A stretch of 64,000 nt of DNA from Streptomyces sp. NRRL S-350. GTDB taxonomy: Bacteria; Actinomycetota; Actinomycetes; Streptomycetales; Streptomycetaceae. Numbering within the stretch: the stretch's first letter is position 1; each line of letters begins with the position of its first letter. This document shows, one piece after another, positions 25,021 to 33,279 of the stretch. The stretch covers positions 248,001 to 312,000 of the forward strand of contig NZ_JOHO01000004.1 of NCBI RefSeq assembly GCF_000719705.1, given 5' to 3'. The notes below the pieces were generated by a model that was not told the DNA's origin, ran no database searches, and saw nothing but the letters and a program-made list of their open reading frames with translations. A program made the translations under genes and the position numbers.

Positions 25021-26511
25021 TCAGGCGGGGGTGCCGAGCCAGGCGGTGAGGGCGGCGCGGAGTTCGCCCTGGCCGGGGTCGACGGCGGCCCAGGCGACGT
25101 AGCCGTCCGGGCGGATCAGCAGGACGGTGTCGCGCAGCTTGCCGTGCGGGTCGGCGGGGGCGGCGGAGACCATGCGGTCGGCCCAGGGTGCGGCGGCGGC
25201 CAGTTCGTCGTTGCTGACGAGGACGAACCGGCCGGCGCGCAGCGCCTCGTAGAGCCGCTCGGGAGCGGCCGGGGCGCCCTCGGCGGGCTTGCTGAGGGCG
25301 GTCAGCCGAAGGTCCGGGACGCGCTTGCCGACCTGCGGGTGGGCTTCCTTGGGCGCCGGGTAGGAGACGGCGAGGCCGGAGACCAGCCGGGCGCCGCGCT
25401 CGCTGACCACGTCGAGGTGGCTGCCCAGCGCGGTCAGCGCCCCGCGCAGGGCCCGGGTGGGGGCGGACTCGGCGAGGGCGAGCCGGATCAGCGCACCGGA
25501 GGTGCGCAGGACCGTCCTGCCGACCGGGTGCCGCTCCGTCTGGTAGGTGTCCAGCAGGGCGTCGGTGGCCCGGCCGCGCACGGTGGCGGCGAGTTTCCAG
25601 GACAGGTTGGCGGCGTCCTGCAGGCCGGTGTTCATGCCCTGGCCGCCGGCCGGGGAGTGGCAGTGGGCGGCGTCGCCGGCCAGGAAGACCCGGCCGGAGC
25701 GGTAGTTGGGGGCCTGGCGCTCGTCGCTGTGGAAGGTGGAGCTCCACCGCACGTCGTGCAGGCCGTAGTCCTCGTCGAGGACGGACCGCAGGAGGGCGGT
25801 GAGCTGCTCGGGCGTCGCGGCGGTGCCGTCCTGGAAGCGCTCGTTGCGGTCCCAGGCGATGACCCGGTACCAGCCGTCGCCGAACGGTGCGATGAAGGCG
25901 AAGCCGCTCTCGCCCGCGCCGACGGTGATCGCCTCGGCGGGCTCGCGCTCCAGCCGGACGTCGGCCAGCACCACGGAGTCGACCACCGACTCACCGGGGA
26001 AGGGGATGCCGAGCAGGTCGCGGACAGTGGAGCGGACGCCGTCGGTGCCGACCGCGTAGGCGGCGCGGTGGGTGTGCCCGTCCGCGGTCTCCAGCGTCAC
26101 GCCGTCGGCGTCCTGGCGCAGCCCCGTCACCTCGGCGCCGCGCACCAGGATCGCGCCGGCCTTCTCCGCGCGCTCCAGGAGCAGCCGCTCGACGTTGTAC
26201 TGCGGGGTGATCAGGACGAAGGGGAAGCGGGTGGGCAGCGAGCCGAGGTCGACGCCGAGGCGGTTGAACATCTTCAGCGAGTCGAGCGGCCGGCCGGTGG
26301 CGATCAGCTCGTCGGCCAGGCCCCGGGCGTCCAGCAGCTCCAGGCTGCGGGCGTGCACGGCGAAGGCCCGGGTGAGGTTGGACTCGGCGCCCCGCTTCTC
26401 CAGGACGGTGACGCCGACCCCGGCGGCGGCGAGGTCGCCGGCCAGCAGCAGCCCGGTCGGTCCGGCACCGACGATCAGGACGTCGGTTTCGGTCGTCGGC
26501 TTCACGGTCAT
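25021..26511 (-). CDS. FAD-dependent aromatic monooxygenase (PHBH/UbiH class)
   Basis: 496 residues, ribosome binding site GGGAGCTGATAC before ATG 26511. The Rossmann dinucleotide motif is VLIVGAGPTGLLLAGDLAA (about 12-30). The DG motif is GTDGVRSTVRDLLG. The GD motif is VFLAGDAAHCHSPAGGQGMN (about 280-300). A C-terminal thioredoxin-like domain (about 400-496, DTVLLIRPDGYVAW) places it with polyketide and phenol hydroxylases. It hydroxylates an aromatic ring using NAD(P)H and O2. It lies next to PaaN, suggesting aromatic catabolism, but a terminator at 26605-26639 separates the two, so they are not one operon. Confidence 0.92.
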   Translation of the reverse strand: MTVKPTTETDVLIVGAGPTGLLLAGDLAAAGVGVTVLEKRGAESNLTRAFAVHARSLELLDARGLADELIATGRPLDSLKMFNRLGVDLGSLPTRFPFVLITPQYNVERLLLERAEKAGAILVRGAEVTGLRQDADGVTLETADGHTHRAAYAVGTDGVRSTVRDLLGIPFPGESVVDSVVLADVRLEREPAEAITVGAGESGFAFIAPFGDGWYRVIAWDRNERFQDGTAATPEQLTALLRSVLDEDYGLHDVRWSSTFHSDERQAPNYRSGRVFLAGDAAHCHSPAGGQGMNTGLQDAANLSWKLAATVRGRATDALLDTYQTERHPVGRTVLRTSGALIRLALAESAPTRALRGALTALGSHLDVVSERGARLVSGLAVSYPAPKEAHPQVGKRVPDLRLTALSKPAEGAPAAPERLYEALRAGRFVLVSNDELAAAAPWADRMVSAAPADPHGKLRDTVLLIRPDGYVAWAAVDPGQGELRAALTAWLGTPA

Positions 26512-26604
26512 GTATCAGCTCCCGTTGTTCGGAGGGCGGTCGGACGCCGTTCCCGGCGTTCTCCCAGCCTCCATCATCGCGGGCCCGGCGGGAGCTGTGA
26601 ACCG

Positions 26605-26639
26605 CCGGGCCCCGGCGGTGGGTGACCGCCGGGGCCCGG
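26605..26639 (-). terminator. Terminator after paaN
   Basis: Perfect 15-bp stem (26605-26619 against 26625-26639) with a GGGTG loop, immediately after the leftward paaN stop codon at 26659. Confidence 0.85.
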
Positions 26640-26658
26640 GAGTGCCGGAACGGGGGGC

Positions 26659-28359
26659 TCAGCCGTGCCGGCGGACCTCCACCGTGCGGAACCGGTTGGC
26701 GACGAACGCGCCGTCGCAGTAGGCCGAGTTGGCGGCCGGGTTGGCGCCGGTGCCGTGCAGGTCGGAGAAGGCGGCGGTCTGGTTCGGGTAGACGCCGCCG
26801 GTCAGGTTGAGCGAGAGCGAGACGCCGGAGTCCAGCGCGGCCTCGACCAGCAGCGCCTCCACCTCGGGCGAGGTGGTGTAGCCGGAGGCCGTCATGGCGC
26901 CCTTCTCGCGGACCGTGGTGCGCAGCAACTCGATCCCGGCGGCGGTGGATTCGACGGCGACGGCGAAGGAGACCGGGCCGAAGCACTCGCTGCGGAAGAC
27001 CGAGCGGTCGTCCGGCTTGTCGGCGTCCAGCTTGACCAGGGCGGGGGTGCGGACGGTCGCGCCGGGGAAGTCCGGCGAGGTCACCGCGCGCGGGGCGAGG
27101 ACGAGTTCGCCGTACTCGCCGCCGGCCGCGGCGGCCGAGCGCTGCAGCACGCCGGGGTTGACGACGGCGCCGAGGATGGCGGCGGCGCGGGCGTCGTCGG
27201 AGAGCAGGCCCTGGATCGCGCCGGCGAGGTCGCCGACCACCTCGTCGAAGGACTTGTCGCCCTGGTCGGTGCTGATGCCGCCGCGCGGGATCAGGACGTT
27301 CTGCGGGGTGGTGCACATCTGGCCGCTGTAGAGCGAGAGCGCGAAGGCCAGGTTGCCCAGCATGCCCTTGTAGTCGTCGGTGGAGTCGATGACGACCGCG
27401 TTGACGCCGGCCTTCTCGGTGTACACCTGCGCCTGCTTGGCGTTCTCCTCCAGCCAGTCGCCGAAGGCGGTGGAGCCGGTGTAGTCGATCATCTTGATCT
27501 CGGGGCGGACGGCGAGGGTCTGGGCGATGGTGCCGCCCTCGTGCTCGGCGGCCAGGCAGACCAGGTTGGGGTCGAAGCCGGCCTCGGCGAGCACCTCGCG
27601 GGCGATCCGGACGGTCAGTGCGAGCGGCAGCACGGCCCGGGGGTGCGGCTTGACCAGCACCGGGTTGCCGGTGGCCAGCGAGGCGAACAGACCGGGGTAG
27701 CCGTTCCAGGTGGGGAAGGTGTTGCAGCCGATCAGCAGCGCGAGGCCGCGCGGGACGACGGTGAACTCCTTGGTCATCACCAGCGGCTCGCGCTTGCCCT
27801 GCGGCTTGGTCCAGCCGGCCCGGCGCGGCAGCCGGGTCTGCTCGGCGTAGGCGTAGGCGACGGCCTCCAGGCCGCGGTCCTGGGCGTGCGGGCCGCCGGC
27901 CTGGAAGGCCATGCCGTAGGCCTGGCCGGTGGTGTGCATGACGGCGTGGGCGAACTCGTGGGAGCGGGCGTTGATCCGGTGCAGGATCTCCAGGCAGACG
28001 GCGGCGCGCTCCAGCGGGGAGGCGGCGGCCCAGCCGGGGCGGGCGGCGGTGAGCGCGGCGATCAGGGCGTCCGGGTCGGCGTGCGGGTAGGTGATGCCCA
28101 GCTCGACGCCGTACGGGGAGGCCTCGCCGCCGACCTGGTCGCCGTCGGTGGGCTGGCCCTCCAGGGCGAAGGGCGCACCGAGCAGGGCGTCGAAGGCGGC
28201 CTTGCCGTCCGCCGGGCCGTTCTCGCCGTAGGCCTTCGGGAACTCGGGGTAGGGCGACCAGTAGTCGCGCTTGGCGGCGGCGTCGAGCGCGGCGTCCAGG
28301 GTGGCCTGGTGGCGCTCGACCAGCTCGCTGACGAGGGGGTGGGTGACCGCTGCGGACAT
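26659..28359 (-). CDS. paaN: PaaN-type aldehyde dehydrogenase, phenylacetate degradation
   Basis: 566 residues, ribosome binding site CTGAGGAG before ATG 28359. Family-specific blocks are YWSPYPEFPKAYGENGP near residue 33, LLIGCNTFPTWNGYPGLFASL, DYTGSTAFGDWLEENA and the catalytic Cys in SLYSGQMCTTPQN near residue 350. SECFGPVSF is the conserved C-terminal block. PaaN-type proteins act in oxidative ring-opening of phenylacetyl-CoA. Here no paaABCDE epoxidase genes are present, so the gene is an outlier of that pathway. Expression is probably controlled by the operator between its -35 and -10 (28397-28424). Confidence 0.92.
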   Translation of the reverse strand: MSAAVTHPLVSELVERHQATLDAALDAAAKRDYWSPYPEFPKAYGENGPADGKAAFDALLGAPFALEGQPTDGDQVGGEASPYGVELGITYPHADPDALIAALTAARPGWAAASPLERAAVCLEILHRINARSHEFAHAVMHTTGQAYGMAFQAGGPHAQDRGLEAVAYAYAEQTRLPRRAGWTKPQGKREPLVMTKEFTVVPRGLALLIGCNTFPTWNGYPGLFASLATGNPVLVKPHPRAVLPLALTVRIAREVLAEAGFDPNLVCLAAEHEGGTIAQTLAVRPEIKMIDYTGSTAFGDWLEENAKQAQVYTEKAGVNAVVIDSTDDYKGMLGNLAFALSLYSGQMCTTPQNVLIPRGGISTDQGDKSFDEVVGDLAGAIQGLLSDDARAAAILGAVVNPGVLQRSAAAAGGEYGELVLAPRAVTSPDFPGATVRTPALVKLDADKPDDRSVFRSECFGPVSFAVAVESTAAGIELLRTTVREKGAMTASGYTTSPEVEALLVEAALDSGVSLSLNLTGGVYPNQTAAFSDLHGTGANPAANSAYCDGAFVANRFRTVEVRRHG

Positions 28360-28396
28360 CTGTGCGCTCCTCAGAGGGGAGGACGGGACACGTCAC

Positions 28397-28424
28397 AGAG
28401 TAACCGAACGATCGGTCGGCTCAA
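28397..28424 (-). promoter_or_regulatory. paaN promoter with PaaR-like operator in the spacer
   Basis: On the minus strand TTGAGC (28419-28424), a 16-bp spacer and TACTCT (28397-28402). The spacer is filled by the palindrome ACCGAACGATCGGT (28403-28416), fitting ACCG-N2-CG-N2-CGGT. That is the core of the operator I recall for Corynebacterium PaaR, a TetR-family repressor of phenylacetate genes. Confidence 0.85.
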
Positions 28425-28458
28425 GAGGGTGCAGCGGTGGGAATCCGCCGGAACGGAC

Positions 28459-28489
28459 GGAGGGCGCGTCCGTGGCGGACGCGCCCTCC
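28459..28489 (-). terminator. Terminator after the PIG-V-like gene
   Basis: Perfect 14-bp stem GGAGGGCGCGTCCG (28459-28472) against 28476-28489 with a TGG loop, directly past the stop at 28511. Confidence 0.85.
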
Positions 28490-28510
28490 GGGGCCCGGGA
28501 CGGCCCGGGG

Positions 28511-29776
28511 CTACGGCACGCCCAACTCGAAGAGCACGTACCCGCCGTACCAGCCGGAGGCGACCGCGCCGGTGCCCAGCACCACGGCCAGGACCGGCCA
28601 GCTCAGCTTGCGCATCCCGATCGCGAGCGCGATCGACAGCGGGAACGCGGGCAGCAGGTAGCGCGAGGTGTTGCCGAAGATGCCGAGACTGCCGAGCACC
28701 GACACGATCGTGGCCAGCGTGTAGGCGGTCAGCACCAGCGGCGGGCGCAGCCGGACCATCAGCACGATCAGGGCCGGCAGGCCGAGCACGATCAGGGTGG
28801 CGAGGAGGTCCGCCACCGGGAAGGCGAAGGGATAGTCGTTGCGGCCCAGCAGCACCCCGCGGATCGCGTGCCAGGTGCCCTGGCCCCCGTCGAAGTAGTG
28901 CAGCCAGGCGTCGTGCTGCAGCCGGAAGTAGCCGCCCCACTCGCCCGTCCGCCAGCCCACCCAGCCGACGTAGCCGAGCAGGCCCACGGGGGCCAGCGCC
29001 ATCGAGGCGAGCGGGCGCAGCACGCCGCTCTCCCGCCGGTACAGCTCGACCAGCGCGGCCAGGCCCACCGCGCCGATCAGCGCCGCCGCGGTCGGCCGGT
29101 TGAGCCCGGCGACGAGGGTGATCACCCCGGCCGCGACCCACTGCTTGGTCATCACGCAGTAGCAGGCCCAGGCGGCCAGCGCGACGAAGGTCGAGTCCGA
29201 GTAGACCGCCCACTCCGCGCCCGAACCCGGGGCGATCGCCCAGATCCCGGCCGCGATCACACCGGCCCGCACGTCCCCCGACAGCTTCACCACCACGGCG
29301 TGGATCCCGGCGGCCGCCAGCAGCGACGCCACCACCGAGACCAGCATCCCGGCGCCGTACAGGCCGAGGCCGGTGACGTCCGAGGTCAGCCGCATCAGGC
29401 CCGGGTAGAGCGGGAAGAAGGCGGCCGAGTTCTGCTCGATGTTGAAGCCCTCCGGCCCCGCGATCGGGACCAGCGCCGGGTGGTAGCCGAACTGGGCCAC
29501 CTGCTGGTACCACCAGCCGTCCCAGCTGCCCACCACGTCCCACGGGTTGGCGCCGCCGCCGAACCGGGCCGGCTTGGTCGCGTAGCCGCCGGCGAAGGAC
29601 AGCAGCTTCATGAAGACGGTGAAGCCGATCAGCTTGAGCACGGCGTAGCACCACACGGCCGGGCCGAAGCGCACGACCAGCGCGCGGGCACGCTCCCGCA
29701 GGCCGCCCGAGGCGCCCTCCGGATCCCCGCTGCGCTGGTCGGGCACGTCGGAGGCGACTGCCGGTATTGCGTTCAT
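28511..29776 (-). CDS. Polytopic mannosyltransferase-like membrane protein (PIG-V family)
   Basis: 421 residues, about ten hydrophobic segments. WDVVGSWDGWWYQQVAQFGY carries the luminal acidic residues of GT-C glycosyltransferases, FFPLYPGLMR is the PIG-V-family proline block, and FGNTSRYLLPAFPLSIALAIGM is a late conserved block. Such enzymes use polyprenol-phosphate sugars outside the membrane. The acceptor is unknown. It reads leftwards, divergent from the TetR gene, with 129 bases between them. Confidence 0.85.
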   Translation of the reverse strand: MNAIPAVASDVPDQRSGDPEGASGGLRERARALVVRFGPAVWCYAVLKLIGFTVFMKLLSFAGGYATKPARFGGGANPWDVVGSWDGWWYQQVAQFGYHPALVPIAGPEGFNIEQNSAAFFPLYPGLMRLTSDVTGLGLYGAGMLVSVVASLLAAAGIHAVVVKLSGDVRAGVIAAGIWAIAPGSGAEWAVYSDSTFVALAAWACYCVMTKQWVAAGVITLVAGLNRPTAAALIGAVGLAALVELYRRESGVLRPLASMALAPVGLLGYVGWVGWRTGEWGGYFRLQHDAWLHYFDGGQGTWHAIRGVLLGRNDYPFAFPVADLLATLIVLGLPALIVLMVRLRPPLVLTAYTLATIVSVLGSLGIFGNTSRYLLPAFPLSIALAIGMRKLSWPVLAVVLGTGAVASGWYGGYVLFELGVP

Positions 29777-29905
29777 CAGCCGTGGACCCCAGCCTGCTGC
29801 ACGTGGACGGATCGTCCGCAGATTCTAGGGCCTGCACCCTCCGGCCAGGGCGGGCCGGAAGGACCCGATCGCGTACCGGGCGGGGCCGCCGGGGATACTC
29901 GGGGG

Positions 29906-30490
29906 ATGGCCGATCACACCACGCGCACCGCCTACACCGTGGAGTCACTGCTCGCGGTGACCGTCGACGTCTTCAACGAGCGCGGCTACGACGGCACCTC
30001 GATGGAGGACCTGTCCCGGGCGGCCGGGATCTCCAAGTCCTCGATCTACCACCACGTGCGCGGCAAGGAGGAACTGCTCCGGCTGGCGGTGGGGCGGGCA
30101 CTGGACGGGCTGTTCGCGATCCTGGCCGAGCCGGCCGCGGTCGGGGGCCCGGCGGTGGAGCGGCTGGAGCACGTGGTGCGGCGCACCGCCGAGGTGCTGC
30201 TCGCGGAGCTGCCGTACGTGACGCTGCTGCTGCGGGTGCGCGGCAACACGGCCACCGAGCAGTGGGCGCTGGAGCGCCGCCGGGACTTCGACCACCAGGT
30301 CGCCGAGCTGCTGCGGGCGGCGGTCGCGGACGGTGCGCTGCGGGCGGACGTGGAGCCGCGGCTGGCGACCCGGCTGCTGTTCGGGATGATCAACTCGATC
30401 GTGGAGTGGTACCGGCCGGGGCTCAGGGGTGCCGACGGCGTCGCAGACGCGGTGGTGCACCTGGCCTTCGACGGGCTGCGGGCGCGGTAG
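29906..30490 (+). CDS. TetR/AcrR-family repressor, PaaR-like candidate
   Basis: 194 residues from ATG 29906 with GGGGG just before it. The N-terminal HTH is FNERGYDGTSMEDLSRAAGI with SKSSIYHHVRGKEELL. The C-terminal ligand-binding half contains AVERLEHVVRRTAEVLLAEL and TRLLFGMINSIVEWYRPG. It sits between paaN (2 kb left) and the E1/E2 operon (0.65 kb right), both of which carry matching ACCG-N6-CGGT palindromes. That makes it the obvious candidate repressor, probably relieved by phenylacetyl-CoA. This is inference from position and motif. Confidence 0.88.
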   Translation: MADHTTRTAYTVESLLAVTVDVFNERGYDGTSMEDLSRAAGISKSSIYHHVRGKEELLRLAVGRALDGLFAILAEPAAVGGPAVERLEHVVRRTAEVLLAELPYVTLLLRVRGNTATEQWALERRRDFDHQVAELLRAAVADGALRADVEPRLATRLLFGMINSIVEWYRPGLRGADGVADAVVHLAFDGLRAR

Positions 30491-30527
30491 CCGGCAGCCG
30501 GTCGTCGCGGGGCCGGGGGCGGGGCCG

Positions 30528-30989
30528 TCAGTCCGGGGGGACCTGGTCGGTCTCCTCGAAGACCAGCATGGTGCGGGTGCCGAGCACCTGGGGGATGGAC
30601 TGGATGCGGTTGAGCACGAGCTCCCGCAGCACCCGGTTGTCGGCGGTGTGCACCAGCAGCAGGACGTCGAAGTCACCGCCGACCAGTGCGATGTGCGCGA
30701 CGCCCGGCAGCTCCAGCAGCTGCTCCCGGACCGTGCGCCAGGAGTTTTGGACGATCTTCAGGGTGACGTACGCGGACGCGGTCTGACCGGCCCGTTCGTG
30801 GTCGACCCTGGCGGTGAAGCCGCGGATGATGCCGTCCTCGACCATCCTGGAGATCCGGGCGTACGCGTTGGCCCGGGACACGTGCACCCGCTCGGCCACC
30901 GAGCGGATGGAGGCGCGGCCGTCCTGCTGCAGCAGCCGCAGGATCGAACGGTCGACCCGATCGAGTCTGGACACCTGTTCAGCCGACAT
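30528..30989 (-). CDS. Lrp/AsnC-family transcriptional regulator
   Basis: 153 residues. The N-terminal HTH (about 8-55) is LDRVDRSILRLLQQDGRASI with SVAERVHVSRANAYARISRM. The C-terminal RAM ligand-binding domain has GVAHIALVGGDFDVLLLVHT. It is transcribed divergently from the E1alpha-E1beta-E2 operon, with 149 bases between. In Streptomyces an Lrp-type regulator (BkdR) controls branched-chain 2-oxoacid dehydrogenase genes, so a direct role on the neighbouring operon is likely, in response to an amino acid or oxoacid. Confidence 0.9.
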   Translation of the reverse strand: MSAEQVSRLDRVDRSILRLLQQDGRASIRSVAERVHVSRANAYARISRMVEDGIIRGFTARVDHERAGQTASAYVTLKIVQNSWRTVREQLLELPGVAHIALVGGDFDVLLLVHTADNRVLRELVLNRIQSIPQVLGTRTMLVFEETDQVPPD

Positions 30990-31090
30990 GACCCCCCACC
31001 CTCACCGATTGGACGTACTGCCACCAGTCGACCGCCGCTCGGACCGAATGTCCACCACCTTGTCACGCTTCTGGTCAAGATGAACAGACG

Positions 31091-31104
31091 ACCGAACAAT
31101 CGGT
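31091..31104 (+). promoter_or_regulatory. PaaR-like operator before the E1/E2 operon
   Basis: ACCGAACAATCGGT, identical to the paaN operator at 28403-28416 except for one central base (G to A). It is 35 bases before the E1alpha ATG. No convincing -35/-10 was found, but the site lies where a repressor would act on this operon. Confidence 0.75.
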
Positions 31105-31138
31105 AGGGAGCCCCCGCAACCCCTGGAGGTGCCCCGAG

Positions 31139-32278
31139 ATGACCGTTCTCGACCACAGACACCACACGGGCGTGCCGGGCTGGCTGCCCGGGGCCACTGC
31201 CCCGCGCACCGACCCGGCCCCCCTGCTCCCGGACCTCTCCCCCGTCCGGGTGCTCGGCACCCCCGCACTGGAGAAGTACGACCCGACGCTGCTGCGCAAG
31301 CTCTACCGCCGGCTGGTCGTCGGCCGCCGGTACAACCAGCAGGCGACCACCCTGACCAAGCAGGGACGCCTCGCCGTCTACCCGGCGTCCACCGGCCAGG
31401 AGGCCTGCCAGATCGCCGCCGCGCTGGTGCTCGGCGAGCGCGACTGGCTCTTCCCCAGCTACCGCGACACCCTCGCCGTGGTCTCCCGGGGCGTCGACCC
31501 GCTGGAGGCACTGACCCTGCTGCGCGGCAACGCCCACACCGGCTACGACCCGCGCGCCAGCCGCACCGCCCCGCTCTGCACCCCGCTCGCCACCCAGGCC
31601 CCGCACGCCGTCGGACTCGCGCACGCCGCCCGGCTCAGCGGCGAGCCGGCGGTCGCGCTGGCGCTGCTCGGCGACGGCGGCACCAGCGAGGGAGACTTCC
31701 ACGAAGCGCTCAACTTCGCGGCCGTCCTCAACGCGCCGGTGGTCTTCCTCGTGCAGAACAACGGCTACGCGATCTCCGTCCCGCTCAGCGCACAGTCCGC
31801 CGCGCCCAGCCTGGCCCACAAGGCCGTCGGCTACGGCATGCCGGGCCGACTGGTCGACGGCAACGACGCGCCCGCCGTGCACTCGGTGCTCACCGAAGCG
31901 GTCGAACGGGCCCGCGGCGGAGGCGGCCCGACCCTGGTCGAGGCGCTGACCTACCGGATCGAGGCGCACACCAACGCCGACGACGCCACCCGCTACCGCA
32001 CCGAACCCGAGGTGGCCGCTTGGCGGGAACACGACCCGATCCTGCTGATGGAGCGTGCGCTGCGCGGGCTCGGCGTGCTGGACGACCGGCTGGTGCAGGA
32101 CGCCGCGGACGAGGCGGAGGCGCTGGCCGCCCGGATGCGGGCCGAGTTCCACGCCGAACCCGAACTCGACCCGATGTCGCTGTTCGCCCACGTCTTCGCC
32201 GAGCCCACCCCGCAACTGCGCGAGCAAGCCGCCCAGTTGTCCGCCGAGCTGGCCGCCGAGGCCGAGGTGCAGCACTGA
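31139..32278 (+). CDS. 2-oxoacid dehydrogenase E1 component, alpha subunit
   Basis: 379 residues, GGAGG 10 bases before the ATG. The thiamine diphosphate motif runs from GDGGTSEGDFHEAL to VQNNGYAISVP (GDG...NN, about 178-206). The active-site phosphorylation-loop region is THRT-like RIEAHTNADDATRYR. It decarboxylates a pyruvate- or branched-chain 2-oxoacid as an alpha2beta2 enzyme with the next gene product. The operon overlaps at every junction (TGATG at 32276-32280). The PdhA- versus BkdA-type substrate cannot be decided from the sequence alone; the divergent Lrp gene favours branched-chain acids. Confidence 0.93.
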   Translation: MTVLDHRHHTGVPGWLPGATAPRTDPAPLLPDLSPVRVLGTPALEKYDPTLLRKLYRRLVVGRRYNQQATTLTKQGRLAVYPASTGQEACQIAAALVLGERDWLFPSYRDTLAVVSRGVDPLEALTLLRGNAHTGYDPRASRTAPLCTPLATQAPHAVGLAHAARLSGEPAVALALLGDGGTSEGDFHEALNFAAVLNAPVVFLVQNNGYAISVPLSAQSAAPSLAHKAVGYGMPGRLVDGNDAPAVHSVLTEAVERARGGGGPTLVEALTYRIEAHTNADDATRYRTEPEVAAWREHDPILLMERALRGLGVLDDRLVQDAADEAEALAARMRAEFHAEPELDPMSLFAHVFAEPTPQLREQAAQLSAELAAEAEVQH

Positions 32279-33279
32279 TGCCCACGGTCGTCTCCTCCCC
32301 CACCGCCTCCATGGCGCAGGCGCTCAACTCCGCGCTGCGCGACGCCATGCGCGAGGACCCGGCGGTGCACGTCCTCGGCGAGGACGTCGGCGCGCTCGGC
32401 GGCGTCTTCCGGATCACCGACGGCCTGACCGCCGAATTCGGCCCGGACCGCTGCCTGGACACCCCGCTGGCCGAGGCCGGCATCCTGGGCACCGCGATCG
32501 GCATGGCGATGTACGGGCTGCGCCCCGTCGTCGAGATGCAGTTCGACGCGTTCGCGTACCCGGCGCTGGAGCAGCTGTTCTCGCACGTCGCCAAGATGCG
32601 CAACCGCACGGCCGGCCGACTCCCGCTGCCGATCACCGTGCGCATCCCCTACGGCGGCGGCATCGGAGGGGTCGAGCACCACAGCGACGCCTCCGAGGCC
32701 TACTACACCAGCACCCCCGGCCTGCACGTCGTCACCCCGGCGACGGTGGCCGACGCGTACGGGCTGCTGCGCGCGTCGATCGCCTCCGACGACCCGGTGG
32801 TCTTCCTGGAGCCCAAGCGGCTCTACTGGGGCAAGGCCGAGTTCGACCCCGCGGCGCCGGTCGAGCCGATCGGCAGGGCCGTGCTGCGGCGCACCGGGAC
32901 GTCCGCCGTGCTGATCACCTACGGCCCCTCGCTGCCGGTCTGCCTGGAGGCGGCCGAGACCGCCAAGGCCGAGGGCTGGGACCTCGCCGTGCTGGACCTG
33001 CGCACCCTGGTGCCGTTCGACGACGAGACGGTCTGCCGGGTGGTGCGCTCGCTCGGCCGGGCCGTGGTGGTCCACGAGGCGAGCGGCTTCGGCGGCACCG
33101 GCGCGGAGATCGCCGCCCGGGTCACCGAGCGCTGCTTCCACCACCTGGCCGCGCCGGTGCTGCGGGTCACCGGCTTCGACGTCCCGTACCCGCCACCGAT
33201 GCTGGAGCACCACCACCTGCCCGGGGTGGACCGGATCCTGGACGCCGTCGCCCGGCTTCAGTGGGAGGACGGAGCATGA
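32278..33279 (+). CDS. 2-oxoacid dehydrogenase E1 component, beta subunit
   Basis: 333 residues from ATG 32278, overlapping the alpha stop codon by one base. The transketolase-like pyrimidine-binding domain (about 10-185) has VLGEDVGALGGVFRIT, DTPLAEAGILGTAIGMA and GGIGGVEHHSD. The C-terminal domain (about 195-330) has ALITYG-like AVLITYGPSLPVCLEAA and VVVHEASGFGGTGAEIAA. With the alpha subunit it forms the decarboxylating E1. The stop overlaps the E2 start as ATGA. Confidence 0.94.
   Translation: MPTVVSSPTASMAQALNSALRDAMREDPAVHVLGEDVGALGGVFRITDGLTAEFGPDRCLDTPLAEAGILGTAIGMAMYGLRPVVEMQFDAFAYPALEQLFSHVAKMRNRTAGRLPLPITVRIPYGGGIGGVEHHSDASEAYYTSTPGLHVVTPATVADAYGLLRASIASDDPVVFLEPKRLYWGKAEFDPAAPVEPIGRAVLRRTGTSAVLITYGPSLPVCLEAAETAKAEGWDLAVLDLRTLVPFDDETVCRVVRSLGRAVVVHEASGFGGTGAEIAARVTERCFHHLAAPVLRVTGFDVPYPPPMLEHHHLPGVDRILDAVARLQWEDGA

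Noticed and set aside
26605..26639. Regulatory palindrome between the monooxygenase and paaN genes
   Set aside because: Position right after the paaN stop and a strong 15-bp stem fit a terminator better than an operator.
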